Assembly: GCF_041359055.1 (NCBI RefSeq)
Contig: NZ_JBGJKZ010000004.1
Location: forward strand, 1 to 64,000
Direction: 5' to 3'
Length of the DNA stretch: 64,000 bases
Source of the DNA: Paenalcaligenes hominis_A
GTDB taxonomy: Bacteria; Pseudomonadota; Gammaproteobacteria; Burkholderiales; Burkholderiaceae_B
This document shows positions 55,239 through 63,803 of this stretch, piece by piece. The stretch's first letter is position 1, and each line of letters opens with the position of its first letter. The notes under the pieces were generated by a model that saw only the letters and a list, made by a program, of their open reading frames with translations, searched no databases and was not told where the DNA came from. A program made the translations under genes and the position numbers.

Positions 55239-55850
55239 TTATTTATCTTCGCTATCAACGCCCAAATCAGAAGGAGCATAATCACTATGGTCTGTTTGCG
55301 AATCTGATAAGGCTTTTTGAATAACATCAATCTCTTGTGACGAGTCTAAAGCTGGTAAGTCCTGAATGGAGCGTAATGACAAATCATCTAAGAATTGTTT
55401 TGTGGTCCCAAACAATGCGGGCTTGCCGGGTGCGTCGCGATAACCGAGCACCTCTATCCAGCCACGATCTTCTAACGTTCGAATAATTTGAGTCGATACC
55501 CCCACCCCGCGTATGTCCTCGATGTCGCCACGTGTTACGGGCTGACGCCAAGCAATAATAGCTAGGGTTTCAAGTGTAGCGCGGGAGTATCGAGCAGGTT
55601 TTTCGTTCTGCAAGCGCAATAAATAAGGTTGAATATCGGCGCGATTTTGAAAGCGCCACCCGCTTGCAACTTGGACTAGTTCTAAGCCACGATCCTGCCA
55701 ACTTTGCTGTAATTCAGCTAAATGGCCTTTTATTATATCCGCAGATAGCTCAAAAGGCTCAAAAGCTCTGCGCAACTGTTGTATAGATAACGGTTGCCTT
55801 GAACATAATAATACCGCTTCTAATGTGCGCTGTACTTCATTTTCCTTCAT
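55239..55850 (-). CDS. scpB: Segregation and condensation protein B
   Basis: 203 residues. Two winged helices: VQRTLEAVLLCSRQPLSIQQL and YSRATLETLAIIAWRQPVTRGDIEDIRGVGVS, then GWIEVLGYRDAPGKPALFGTT. Part of the SMC-ScpAB condensin. scpB-rluB is a conserved pair. Confidence 0.95.
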   Translation of the reverse strand: MKENEVQRTLEAVLLCSRQPLSIQQLRRAFEPFELSADIIKGHLAELQQSWQDRGLELVQVASGWRFQNRADIQPYLLRLQNEKPARYSRATLETLAIIAWRQPVTRGDIEDIRGVGVSTQIIRTLEDRGWIEVLGYRDAPGKPALFGTTKQFLDDLSLRSIQDLPALDSSQEIDVIQKALSDSQTDHSDYAPSDLGVDSEDK

Positions 55851-55874
55851 TTTTATATTTTTTCCCAGTGCGCC

Positions 55875-55903
55875 TTGCTATTTATTTTTACATAGGCTAT
55901 TAT
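55875..55903 (+). promoter_or_regulatory. Promoter of the first tRNA-fMet gene
   Basis: TTGCTA at 55875-55880 and TATTAT at 55898-55903 with a 17-base spacer, placing the start about 5 bases before the tRNA. A similar arrangement stands before the second copy. Confidence 0.6.
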
Positions 55904-55914
55904 AACAAATCTGA

Positions 55915-55991
<77 letters not shown>

Positions 55992-55998
55992 AATTCTA

Positions 55999-56030
55999 AA
56001 GCCCCGAACAATTTTTGTTTGGGGCTTTTT
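55999..56030 (+). terminator. Terminator after the first tRNA-fMet
   Basis: AAGCCCCGAACA and TGTTTGGGGCTT pair with one G:U, then TTT follows. It resembles the terminator after the second tRNA copy. Confidence 0.85.
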
Positions 56031-56043
56031 CATTGGGTAATTA

Positions 56044-56160
56044 TTATAAAAAATTTAATGGCTTTAGCCCCTGCGCTCTGCCTATAAGATTCTCATGATA
56101 GCGCTGCATACCTTCGTTAAAGGACCCTCTATAGCGCATTTCCAGTTCAAAGCGTCCGTA
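56044..56160 (-). pseudogene. Short coding remnant (38 codons), family unknown
   Basis: A minus-strand frame of 38 residues between stops (RFELEMRYRGSFNEGMQRYH and onward to LKPLNFL) has amino-acid-like composition but no start codon or ribosome site of its own. A second frame over the same DNA reads FELKVHGPNTDALNWK, so a shifted pair is possible. It looks like the tail of a decayed gene; I do not recognise the family, and it may be chance. Confidence 0.25.
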
Positions 56161-56215
56161 TTAGGCCCATGTACCTTGAGTTCAAACGATTCGCACAATA
56201 GCTACTTGCTTATTT

Positions 56216-56962
56216 TTAAGCAATACGCACTTCATACTTAAAATTATGCGCCTGCCCATATGAAAGGCGGTATTCCACGGGCTTGGATTCTAGGTTATAA
56301 GCCACGCGTTCTATTTGCACCAAGGGCTCGTTGGGCTGGGTGCCTAGCTCGGTGTCGGTATGGTCGGTGGTAAACGAAAGGGTTTCTTTGGCTGAAAAAA
56401 TAAACTGACCACAGTGCTGGTAATAAAAGGGGTACAGCAAATTGCCAAAATCTGCGGGAGCAAAGTCTAACAAGGGCGCGAAGATGGGTTCGGGTAGCCA
56501 AATTTGTTCGCTTAGAGCTACTTGGTCTTTGACTAAACGAATACGCTTTAATTGAATAAGTGCTACGTTTTTGGCAATTTTTAATTGTTGATTAATAGCG
56601 GCTACAGGAGGGACTTTTTTGACTGATTTAACCACCCCTACAGGTATTTCCTGTACCCCTAACTGATTTCGGTAACGAAAAAAACGCAGTAAAGAGCCTT
56701 TGAAATCGGGTTGTTTAATAAAGGTGCCGCGGCCTTGGGCTTTGTAAAGCAGGCCCTCTTGAACCAAGTGTTCTATGGCTTTACGTACGGTGCCTATAGA
56801 CGCATTGTATTCCTGTGCCAGTACTTGTTCAGTAGGGATGGGCTGCGCCGGATCCCACGCTTGTTCGACTAAGCGACTTTGTAGGTCTAGACGGATGCGT
56901 TCATACAAAGGCAGTTTAAGCTGCTCTAAAGCACGGGCAGGAATAGATGAAAAAGGGGCCAT
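56216..56962 (-). CDS. GntR/HutC-family transcriptional regulator
   Basis: 248 residues. N-terminal winged helix (LYERIRLDLQSRLVEQAW, TEQVLAQEYNASIGTVRKAI, GLLYKAQGRGTFI) and a C-terminal UTRA-type effector domain (SEQIWLPEPIFAPLL, then PLVQIERVAYNLESKPVEYRL). It ends the matC-amidohydrolase operon, 21 bases after it, and probably represses it through the palindrome at 59113. The effector is likely a pathway intermediate; its identity is unknown. Confidence 0.9.
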   Translation of the reverse strand: MAPFSSIPARALEQLKLPLYERIRLDLQSRLVEQAWDPAQPIPTEQVLAQEYNASIGTVRKAIEHLVQEGLLYKAQGRGTFIKQPDFKGSLLRFFRYRNQLGVQEIPVGVVKSVKKVPPVAAINQQLKIAKNVALIQLKRIRLVKDQVALSEQIWLPEPIFAPLLDFAPADFGNLLYPFYYQHCGQFIFSAKETLSFTTDHTDTELGTQPNEPLVQIERVAYNLESKPVEYRLSYGQAHNFKYEVRIA

Positions 56963-56983
56963 GCAAACTATCTTTAGTAAATA

Positions 56984-57796
56984 TTAGGGTTCAAAACCAT
57001 ATAAATGAATGGCGTTAGAGCCTAGGATGGCTTGTTTTAGCTCTGAATCATGAACCAAGTTTTGTAAAAAATCAAAGTTTTGTTGGTAATCGACTAATGT
57101 TTCGTGCTGAGTATGTGGCCAATCGCTGCCCCAAACCAAACGTTTTGCCATACCGTGCTCTAATAATAAATTAAACGCTTGGCGGGCTTGCTGCATGGCG
57201 GCTTCAGTTTGCCCTAAACGATAATAAGCTGAAACTTTAACCCAATAGCGGCTGGGGTCTAGGTGCTTGAGTACAAACTGATAGTCCTTGTCCTCTGTCC
57301 CTTTGACTGGATCCACCCGCCCAAAATGATCCAACACAATAGGCCCAGCAAAATGCTCTAAGGCAGGCATTAGCTGCCTAAGATAAGCCGGTGGACAATG
57401 CAATTCTAATTGCCAGTTAAGCTGGGCTAAATGACTCAAAAACATCTGCCACGTAGGTAGGGTTAAATCGGGCACATTTTGGCCAAATAAATTTAAACGC
57501 GCACCTACAATGCCTTGAGCTTTAAGACTTTGTAAAGCAGCCAAAGAACTATCGGGGGGCACCACAGCGATTCCTTTGAGTCTGGACGCATAAGCCGCAA
57601 TAGCCTGTAGCATTTGGCTGTTGTCATAACCCAGAAAGCTGGGCTGAATAAGCACCCCATAGTCAAAACCGTAGTGATCTAAATGGCTAATATAGCTTTC
57701 TACCAATGCGCTTTGATGAGGACTATAGCGCGCACCTGCTACTACTGGAATATCTGCATTAAAAATATGGGCATGTGTATCAACGTATTTCATCAC
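56984..57796 (-). CDS. Metal-dependent amidohydrolase, LigI/PDC-hydrolase-like
   Basis: 270 residues of a TIM-barrel amidohydrolase. DTHAHIF at the N-terminus (HxH metal site), ARLNLFG, LELHCPPAY, IVLDHFGRVDP, and the C-terminal LVWGSDWPHTQHE. The pattern resembles LigI (2-pyrone-4,6-dicarboxylate lactonase) and related sulfomuconolactone hydrolases; substrate not proven. Starts 4 bases inside the end of the permease gene. An alternative ATG is codon 2. Confidence 0.85.
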   Translation of the reverse strand: MMKYVDTHAHIFNADIPVVAGARYSPHQSALVESYISHLDHYGFDYGVLIQPSFLGYDNSQMLQAIAAYASRLKGIAVVPPDSSLAALQSLKAQGIVGARLNLFGQNVPDLTLPTWQMFLSHLAQLNWQLELHCPPAYLRQLMPALEHFAGPIVLDHFGRVDPVKGTEDKDYQFVLKHLDPSRYWVKVSAYYRLGQTEAAMQQARQAFNLLLEHGMAKRLVWGSDWPHTQHETLVDYQQNFDFLQNLVHDSELKQAILGSNAIHLYGFEP

Positions 57797-59082
57797 AAAA
57801 CTCCTTGTACCACCAACGTAGCCAGTAAAGCAGCTACAAAGCCAATAGGTACGGCCCGGAAAAGTAAATCGTTAAATAAGCTGGACTGATCTATGCCCTG
57901 AGGTGTAGAACCTAAGATAAGACTACCACCCGAAGAAAAAGGTGAAATGGCCGAAGCTTGGGCTCCTACCACTATACAAACAAACAGAACCACAGGGTTG
58001 TAACCTGTTGCCAAGGCTATAGCAGGCACTATGGGGAACAAAGCAGGAGTGACCACCCCTAAAGTACTGGCAAACAGCGACATAAAAGCGCCTATTACAC
58101 ACATAGCTAAAGGGATAATCCAAAATGGGATGGTGGTAGATACCCAATCAGACAATACATTGATCACGCCAGCCTTAATCGCCACCTCGATCAACATCCC
58201 TACCCCACAAATCATAATGAGTGTCCCCCAAGGCACCAAAGCTATAACTTTTTTCTCGTCAGCCAGCTTTAAAAGTAGACTAATTACAGCAAAAATAATT
58301 GCCATAAAACCTATATCTACTTTGGAGTTCACAAAACTAATAGTGTGATTATCGGGAAAAATAAGATTAAGAATGGGTATAACCAGCACTACAGCCATCA
58401 AAATAATAATCAAGATAATGGACTGCTTTTGTTTGGCTTCAAAAGGGGCTGGTTTTTCAGCGGTAATTTGAATATTTAGATTTTTGTGATTAAACAGCAA
58501 ATAGCCCCCAATCACCACTATGGGAATCACAAAAGTAGCCACAAAAATGGCGGTGGAATTAGTAAAAGCCTGTTCTGGACTAACGCCTACCCCTTCCATA
58601 ATGCCTCTAAATATAACCCCGCTTTGGGAGGTCATGAAGTTGGCTCCAGCCAAAGCCCCATAGTTAACAGCCATGCCCCCTATGATTTTGCTCATACCCG
58701 TTTTCTGACATAACAACAAAGTCATAGGTGCCATAAAAGCCAGAACAGTATAAAAACCAGCACCCAATGCCGCAATAATGGTGGCCGAAGCAAAAATGGC
58801 CAAGGGCAATAAAACAGGAAAATTTCTACAAGCATACAGCAAATGATTGGCTAGCTTTTCTAAAGCACCATTCACCATGGCTACGTTGTAGAACAAGGTA
58901 ACTGCAAAAATAATGAAAAATATGCGTATAGGCCAAAAACCCACCACTTGCGAGGCGGATAAATCAAGGCCAAAACTGCCGATTAGGTAGGCAAACACGA
59001 TAGCAAACAAGCCAATGTTTATTTTGGTTTTATACCCAATGGCAATTGCTAATAATATGGCAATGATAATAATTAGAGTCAT
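57793..59082 (-). CDS. MatC/SLC13-like carboxylate permease
   Basis: 429 residues with about 11-12 membrane segments in two halves. N-terminal half resembles the MatC_N domain (AVTLFYNVAMVNGALEKLA, ALGAGFYTVLAFMAPMTLLL, GALAGANFMTSQSGVIF); the second half contains WGTLIMICGVGMLIEVAIKAG and ISPFSSGGSLILG. Proton/sodium-dependent dicarboxylate or lactone carrier, inferred. First gene of the operon with the amidohydrolase and GntR gene; ribosome site GAAGGA. Confidence 0.85.
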   Translation of the reverse strand: MTLIIIIAILLAIAIGYKTKINIGLFAIVFAYLIGSFGLDLSASQVVGFWPIRIFFIIFAVTLFYNVAMVNGALEKLANHLLYACRNFPVLLPLAIFASATIIAALGAGFYTVLAFMAPMTLLLCQKTGMSKIIGGMAVNYGALAGANFMTSQSGVIFRGIMEGVGVSPEQAFTNSTAIFVATFVIPIVVIGGYLLFNHKNLNIQITAEKPAPFEAKQKQSIILIIILMAVVLVIPILNLIFPDNHTISFVNSKVDIGFMAIIFAVISLLLKLADEKKVIALVPWGTLIMICGVGMLIEVAIKAGVINVLSDWVSTTIPFWIIPLAMCVIGAFMSLFASTLGVVTPALFPIVPAIALATGYNPVVLFVCIVVGAQASAISPFSSGGSLILGSTPQGIDQSSLFNDLLFRAVPIGFVAALLATLVVQGVL

Positions 59083-59112
59083 AGTCAGTCCTTCAGAGAA
59101 TATCTACATACT

Positions 59113-59142
59113 ATCATCTAAACATATATATGTTTAGATGAT
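59113..59142. promoter_or_regulatory. Perfect 30-bp palindrome, candidate GntR operator
   Basis: Half site ATCATCTAAACATAT with its exact complement, no mismatch. The centre (ACATATATATGT) recalls GntR/HutC operators (GT-n-TA-n-AC type). It begins 31 bases before the permease ATG and overlaps the likely promoter (TATTCT near 59100). Not a terminator: no T run and low GC. Confidence 0.7.
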
Positions 59143-59177
59143 TAAGATGAGGGAAAACCCTAGAGCACTGAACATGA

Positions 59178-59544
59178 CTAGGTGGGCAGCAACCAGACGC
59201 GCTTTAGTCCTTCAAATAAATAACCACTACAAATACGGTTAGACTTAGGTAATAAAATCCAACTGGCATATTCACGCCCTAAAATGCAGGCCTACAGGTA
59301 GGTTGTGCTCTACCACTCCACACGGTATAGAAAGAGAGGGGTGACCAGTTAAATTAAAAGGCGCGCAGTTGTGGGTAATCGCCGTAAATAGATCGTGTTG
59401 ATCCGCACTCAATGTAATGCTGTCTACACTTATGGGCTGTGTAGCAAAACCCACCGTAGGCGTAACCAACACGTCTATTTGGTCAAATAACTGGTTGAAC
59501 TGTTGGGTTAGTTGCGCTTGACGCCGTATAGCGGCAAAAACCAA
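59178..59544 (-). pseudogene. Amidase (GatA/amidase-signature) relic, C-terminal part
   Basis: A minus frame reads QLTQQFNQLFDQIDVLVTPT, then GHPSLSIPCGVVEHNLPVGLHF, the C-terminal region of amidase-signature enzymes (LVTPT, NLTGHPSLSIPCG, LPVGLQ). A TGA at 59272-59274 stops it; shifting one frame lets it run on for 31 codons (GREYASWILLPKSNR) to 59178. The catalytic Ser-Ser-Lys half is missing, and a stop lies just upstream. It is a decayed remnant. Confidence 0.75.
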
Positions 59545-59838
59545 ACTAACCGTTTTAATCTATTGATAAAAATTTTGTCGATTCAACATTTTACCTTCAA
59601 CCATTAAAGGTAAACCATAAGGTTCTAGGCATATCTACTTATTTCTTCTTGATTCTATTTGCTTCAAAATAGAAAGTATTTGCTCTACGACTTTAGTTGT
59701 AGCTTTGACTCAACTCAAGCCAAGCTATTTTAAACTACTGTGATTTGTAAATTTATCGCTACAATATTAGCGCTACACATAAGAGAGCCTTAAAGTACCA
59801 ATTTTATTAAGGCACCCAAACCCAAAAGGAGATCCCTC
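59545..59838. other. Intergenic region before dctP
   Basis: 294 bases without a supported gene. TTGACT at 59705-59710 with TTTTAA 17 bases later is a candidate promoter for dctPQM. Two imperfect inverted repeats (TTTACCTT/AAAGGTAAA near 59590 and CTACGACT/AGTTGTAG near 59680) are visible; neither matches the 30-bp palindrome. Confidence 0.4.
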
Positions 59839-60831
59839 ATGATTAAGCTTACAGCTAAGGCAATGGTAGTAGCCTTAACCTTTGGTATTGCGGGTCTAGC
59901 TCACGCAGACAATCCCATTACTATTAAATTTTCACACGTTGTGGCCGAGCATACCCCTAAAGGGCAAGGCGCACTGCTATTTAAAAAACTAGCCGAAGAG
60001 CGTTTGCCTGGCAAAGTTAAAGTAGAGGTGTACCCAAACTCTTCTTTATTTGGTGACGGTAAAGAAATGGAAGCTTTGCTTTTAGGTGATGTGCAAATTA
60101 TTGCGCCATCCTTAGCTAAGTTTGAACACTACTCCAAGCCTATCCAAATTTATGACTTGCCTTTCTTGTTTGACGATATGGCAGCGGTCGATCGTTTCCA
60201 AAAAGGTGAAGTCGGTCAAGAGCTACTGACCTCCATGGAAGACAAAGGCATTACCGGTCTAGGCTACTGGCACAACGGTTTAAAACAACTTTCAGCTAAC
60301 AAAAAACTAATTGAGCCTAAAGATGCTCGCGGTTTAAAATTCCGTGTACAAGCATCGGCCGTACTGGACGAACAATTTAAAGCCTTGCGTGCTATTCCCC
60401 GCAAAATGAGCTTTTCCGAGGTGTACCAAGGTTTGCAAACAGGCGTAGTTAACGGCGCTGAAAACCCCTACTCCAACATCTACTCACAAAAGATGAACGA
60501 GGTACAAAAATACATCACCGAATCTAACCATGGCGTTTTAGATTACATGGTTATTACCAACACCAAGTTCTGGAATGGTTTACCTGACGATATACGTGGC
60601 ACCCTGTCCGAGGTCATGGACGAAGTCACCGTCGAAGTAAACAAACACGCTGCTGAGCTAAACGAGCGTGACAAACAGTCCATTATCGATTCCGGTAGTA
60701 CTGAAGTGCTCTACCTCACTCCAGAGCAACGTGAACAATGGCGTGATGCCATGCGCCCAGTTTGGAAAAAATTTGAAGATGAAATTGGTGCCGAGCGCAT
60801 TAAAGCCGCCGAAGCGGTTAACAAACAATAA
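59839..60831 (+). CDS. dctP: TRAP transporter substrate-binding protein DctP
   Basis: 330 residues, signal peptide MIKLTAKAMVVALTFGIAGL (cut near AHAD). DctP family: ITIKFSHVVAEHTPKGQGALLFK, PKDARGLKFRVQASAVLDEQF (the Arg that binds the ligand carboxylate), and VYQGLQTGVVNGAENPYSNI. Captures C4-dicarboxylates or similar acids. Ribosome site AAGGAG. First of dctPQM. Confidence 0.93.
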   Translation: MIKLTAKAMVVALTFGIAGLAHADNPITIKFSHVVAEHTPKGQGALLFKKLAEERLPGKVKVEVYPNSSLFGDGKEMEALLLGDVQIIAPSLAKFEHYSKPIQIYDLPFLFDDMAAVDRFQKGEVGQELLTSMEDKGITGLGYWHNGLKQLSANKKLIEPKDARGLKFRVQASAVLDEQFKALRAIPRKMSFSEVYQGLQTGVVNGAENPYSNIYSQKMNEVQKYITESNHGVLDYMVITNTKFWNGLPDDIRGTLSEVMDEVTVEVNKHAAELNERDKQSIIDSGSTEVLYLTPEQREQWRDAMRPVWKKFEDEIGAERIKAAEAVNKQ

Positions 60832-60949
60832 TTCTTCACAGCTTATTTTTTCTTAACCAACTTAACTCAACGCAGCTCTGGCTGCGTTGGGTTTATTACC
60901 TACTTCTTATGTTTTTCCCTCTGTCACCGAAAGCACCTGGAGCCACATC

Positions 60950-61579
60950 ATGAAGATGCTCGAAACACTCTGGAATCGCTTCGAGGAAGGCTTTATCGTT
61001 TTTCTCTTAACGGTAATGACCTTAGTCACATTTGTATATGTGCTATTAAATAACTTTTACGCTGTCTTTTATTATTTTGGTGGCTTATTCGAGAGCAGTG
61101 CAACTGTCTCTGATTTCTTTTACTCCATCGGCGATCAACTACTCGATATGGCTCAAGCCATGACCTGGAGCAACGCCATCACCAAAGCTACTTTTGCTTG
61201 GTTGATCTTCTTTGGTATTGCCTACGGGGTACGTATAGGTGGCCACATTGGCGTTGACGCCCTCGTCAAGATTACAAGCAGCAAAACGCAGCGTGTAATT
61301 GGGCTACTTGCCTGCTTGGCATGCCTAGGTTATGCCGGCCTACTCGCTTACGGTAGCTATGAGTGGTTTCATACTCTCATGCTAGCCAATATTGGCGCTG
61401 ACGATCTCGGTCAATACGGCGTCAAACAATGGCACATTGCAATGATTGTTCCATTTGGTTTTGCACTGGTGTTTATTCGTTACCTGGAAATCTTATACCG
61501 TATTGTCTTTAAAGAGCAGCTCGGTCTAGGCCTAATGGATGAGGCTGCAGATGCCGCCAAACTTACAGCAAACGACTAA
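60950..61579 (+). CDS. dctQ: TRAP transporter small permease DctQ
   Basis: 209 residues from the ATG at 60950 (GGAG upstream); a longer frame from 60887 is rejected. Four membrane segments, with a periplasmic loop longer than usual (FYYFGGLFESSATVSDFFY). RIGGHIGVDALVKI and FVRYLEILYRIVF-like (FIRYLEILYRIVFKEQ) match the family. Partner of DctM, 9 bases before it. Confidence 0.9.
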   Translation: MKMLETLWNRFEEGFIVFLLTVMTLVTFVYVLLNNFYAVFYYFGGLFESSATVSDFFYSIGDQLLDMAQAMTWSNAITKATFAWLIFFGIAYGVRIGGHIGVDALVKITSSKTQRVIGLLACLACLGYAGLLAYGSYEWFHTLMLANIGADDLGQYGVKQWHIAMIVPFGFALVFIRYLEILYRIVFKEQLGLGLMDEAADAAKLTAND

Positions 61580-61588
61580 GGCCTCGAC

Positions 61589-62869
61589 ATGACTATTTTA
61601 TTTTTATTCGTCTCGCTGTTTATTCTAATGTTCATGGGAATTCCCGTGGCCATTTCTCTAGGCTTAGCTGGTTCCACCACAATCATGCTCTTTAGCCCAG
61701 ACACAGTGCGTTCACTAGCTATTAAGCTCTTCGAAACAAGCGAGCATTACACTTTATTAGCCATCCCCTTCTTCCTGCTTGCCGGTTCGTTTATGACAAC
61801 TGGCGGGGTCGCACGCCGTCTTATTGACTTTGCCAATGCGTGTGTGGGTCATATTCGTGGTGGTTTAGCTATTGGCTCAGTATTAGCTTGTATGCTCTTT
61901 GCTGCGCTATCTGGTTCTAGCCCAGCTACGGTAGCTGCGGTGGGCTCTATTGCTATTGCTGGAATGGTACGCTCTGGCTACCCCCAAGCATTTGCTGCAG
62001 GGATTGTCACAAACGCGGGTACGCTAGGTATTCTTATTCCGCCCTCCGTGGTAATGGTGGTATACGCTGCTGCCACAGAGACCTCTTTGGGCAATCTTTT
62101 CATGGCAGGGGTAGTGCCCGGCCTCTTGCTCGGATTGATCTTAATGGTGGTAATTTATATTATTGCCGTTAAACGCAATCTGCCTGCTATGCCTCGTGTT
62201 AGTTTACGAGAGTGGCTTGCGGCAGCGCGACGCGCTGTTTGGGGTTTATTGCTTATTTTTATCATCCTGGGCGGTATTTACTCAGGAATGTTTACCCCAA
62301 CCGAAGCGGCTGCAGTAGCTGCGGTGTATTCTGCGTTTATTGCGTTGTTTGTCTACAAAGACATGACCATTCGCGAAGCACCTAAAGTTATTTTAGAGTC
62401 AGCAAAACTCAGCATTATGCTGATGTTTATTATTGCTAACGCTATGCTGTTCGCACACGTACTCACTACCGAGCAAATCCCACAACAAATTACCGCTTGG
62501 GTGACCGAGGCCGGTCTACAGCCTTGGATGTTCTTAATTGTAGTGAACTTAGTTTTACTTGTAGCGGGTGCCTTTATGGAACCTTCTGCAATTATTCTAA
62601 TCTTGGCCCCCATTTTATTCCCCATTGCCATGGAGCTAGGTATTGATCCTATCCACTTTGGTATTATTATGGTGGTCAACATGGAAATTGGCTTGATCAC
62701 ACCACCAGTTGGCTTAAACCTATTTGTGACCTCAGCCATTACGGGCATGTCTATAGGCCAAGTGATTCGTGCTGCTCTACCGTGGCTCAGTCTGCTGTTA
62801 TTGTTCTTGGTGATTGTCACTTATGTACCAGTCGTTTCATTGGGTCTGCCCAACCTACTCGGTATGTAA
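61589..62869 (+). CDS. dctM: TRAP transporter large permease DctM
   Basis: 426 residues with about 12 membrane segments. N-terminal FLFVSLFILMFMGIPVAISLGLA, PFFLLAGSFMTTGGVARRLIDFA, ALSGSSPATVAAVGSIAI, and GVVPGLLLGLILM are typical. Na+-driven transport subunit. Followed by a terminator. Confidence 0.95.
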   Translation: MTILFLFVSLFILMFMGIPVAISLGLAGSTTIMLFSPDTVRSLAIKLFETSEHYTLLAIPFFLLAGSFMTTGGVARRLIDFANACVGHIRGGLAIGSVLACMLFAALSGSSPATVAAVGSIAIAGMVRSGYPQAFAAGIVTNAGTLGILIPPSVVMVVYAAATETSLGNLFMAGVVPGLLLGLILMVVIYIIAVKRNLPAMPRVSLREWLAAARRAVWGLLLIFIILGGIYSGMFTPTEAAAVAAVYSAFIALFVYKDMTIREAPKVILESAKLSIMLMFIIANAMLFAHVLTTEQIPQQITAWVTEAGLQPWMFLIVVNLVLLVAGAFMEPSAIILILAPILFPIAMELGIDPIHFGIIMVVNMEIGLITPPVGLNLFVTSAITGMSIGQVIRAALPWLSLLLLFLVIVTYVPVVSLGLPNLLGM

Positions 62870-62912
62870 ATGCTTCGTCTTGCGCAGCTCTTAACGGCTA
62901 CGTCACACAGCA

Positions 62913-62944
62913 AAGCCTCAAGCCATTGTGCTTGGGGCTTTTTT
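62913..62944 (+). terminator. Terminator after dctM
   Basis: AAGCCTCAAG (62913-62922) pairs with CTTGGGGCTT (62931-62940) with one G:U, loop of 8, then TTTT. Confidence 0.85.
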
Positions 62945-63038
62945 CTTAATATATAAACATTAATGCTATTAAATAAGCGATACCGGAGCCTGTCTTTGAG
63001 CCAGCAACCCGTTTATTTAGACTACCCCAAATAAATAG

Positions 63039-63067
63039 TTGCTTTTTTTATTTACTTAACCTATACT
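63039..63067 (+). promoter_or_regulatory. Promoter of the second tRNA-fMet gene
   Basis: TTGCTT at 63039-63044 and TATACT at 63062-63067, spacer 17, ending 11 bases before the tRNA. The same spacing is used by the first copy. Confidence 0.6.
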
Positions 63068-63078
63068 TATATTTCTGA

Positions 63079-63155
<77 letters not shown>

Positions 63156-63160
63156 AATTT

Positions 63161-63194
63161 AAAAAGCCCCAAACATTTGTTTGGGGCTTTTTTT
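63161..63194 (+). terminator. Terminator after the second tRNA-fMet
   Basis: AAAAAGCCCCAAACA (63161-63175) pairs with TGTTTGGGGCTTTTT (63178-63192), loop of 2, then TT. Bidirectional in form. Confidence 0.9.
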
Positions 63195-63240
63195 GTCTGC
63201 TACATCTACCGTTGTATATCTAGTAAAAAGCGATAACGTT

Positions 63241-63579
63241 TTAGCTCACAGAAATCGTGGCCGTCTCTTCTAATACAGCAGTTGAATTTAACTGCTGTAT
63301 CTTGGGATACACACCAAACTCTAAACGCCACGCATAAATGGTGTTTTCATACAGCTAACCCCCATTAATACGCCGCATTACAAACCGCGTCTTCGCTAAA
63401 ACCAATCTTAATACAATGCACTGCCGCTCGAAATAGAGGTCGAGGCCTACCGGATCCATCTCATAAGTAGAGCATTTAAACAAACTAGTCATACGCTGCG
63501 TTTGCTGCAAATGTTCTGTATTATCGAGCCTAAAAACCGTTAGATTTGGCTCAGTAATTTTTATTTTTGGGAAGAACAA
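63241..63579 (-). pseudogene. Possible broken ORF with an in-frame TAG, family unknown
   Basis: From a weak TTG at 63579 a frame runs 74 residues (PNLTVFRLDNTEHL, DPVGLDLYFERQCIVLRLVL) to TAG at 63355, then the same frame stays open for 37 codons (LYENTIYAWRLEFGVYPKIQ) to TAA at 63241. It overlaps the VF530 gene end by 19 bases and has no clear start site. The sequence reads like protein, but I do not recognise the family. The downstream part contains an 11-bp inverted repeat. Confidence 0.3.
63273..63300. repeat. Inverted repeat (11-bp arms)
   Basis: ATACAGCAGTT and AACTGCTGTAT, loop of 6 bases (GAATTT). No T run. Within the possible broken ORF, so it is either a structured element or the mark of a decayed region. 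Confidence 0.55.
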
Positions 63580-63788
63580 AAAGTGCGCAGATATAACTGC
63601 TCAACTTGGGTGCGTGCCCAAGGCGTGCGACGCAAAAAATGCAGAGACGATTTAATGGAAGGCTCGTATTTAAAACAATTAATAGAAATGTGTTGCGCTA
63701 GCCCTTCCCATCCGTAATGTTCGAGCAAAGCATTAAGCAGCTGGTTTAGGGTAAGCCCATGCAAGGGATTGTTCGGTTGGGTAGACAT
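63561..63788 (-). CDS. VF530-family DNA-binding protein
   Basis: 75 residues: NPLHGLTLNQLLNALLEHYGWEGLAQHISINCFKYEPS-like, with INCFKYEPSIKSSLHFLRRTPWARTQVE the diagnostic core. The family (DUF2132) is a small helical protein, with proposed DNA binding; role unknown. Reads toward 63561, 15 bases after phaR. Confidence 0.9.
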   Translation of the reverse strand: MSTQPNNPLHGLTLNQLLNALLEHYGWEGLAQHISINCFKYEPSIKSSLHFLRRTPWARTQVEQLYLRTFCSSQK

Positions 63789-63803
63789 AAGATCAGCGCT
63801 AGT

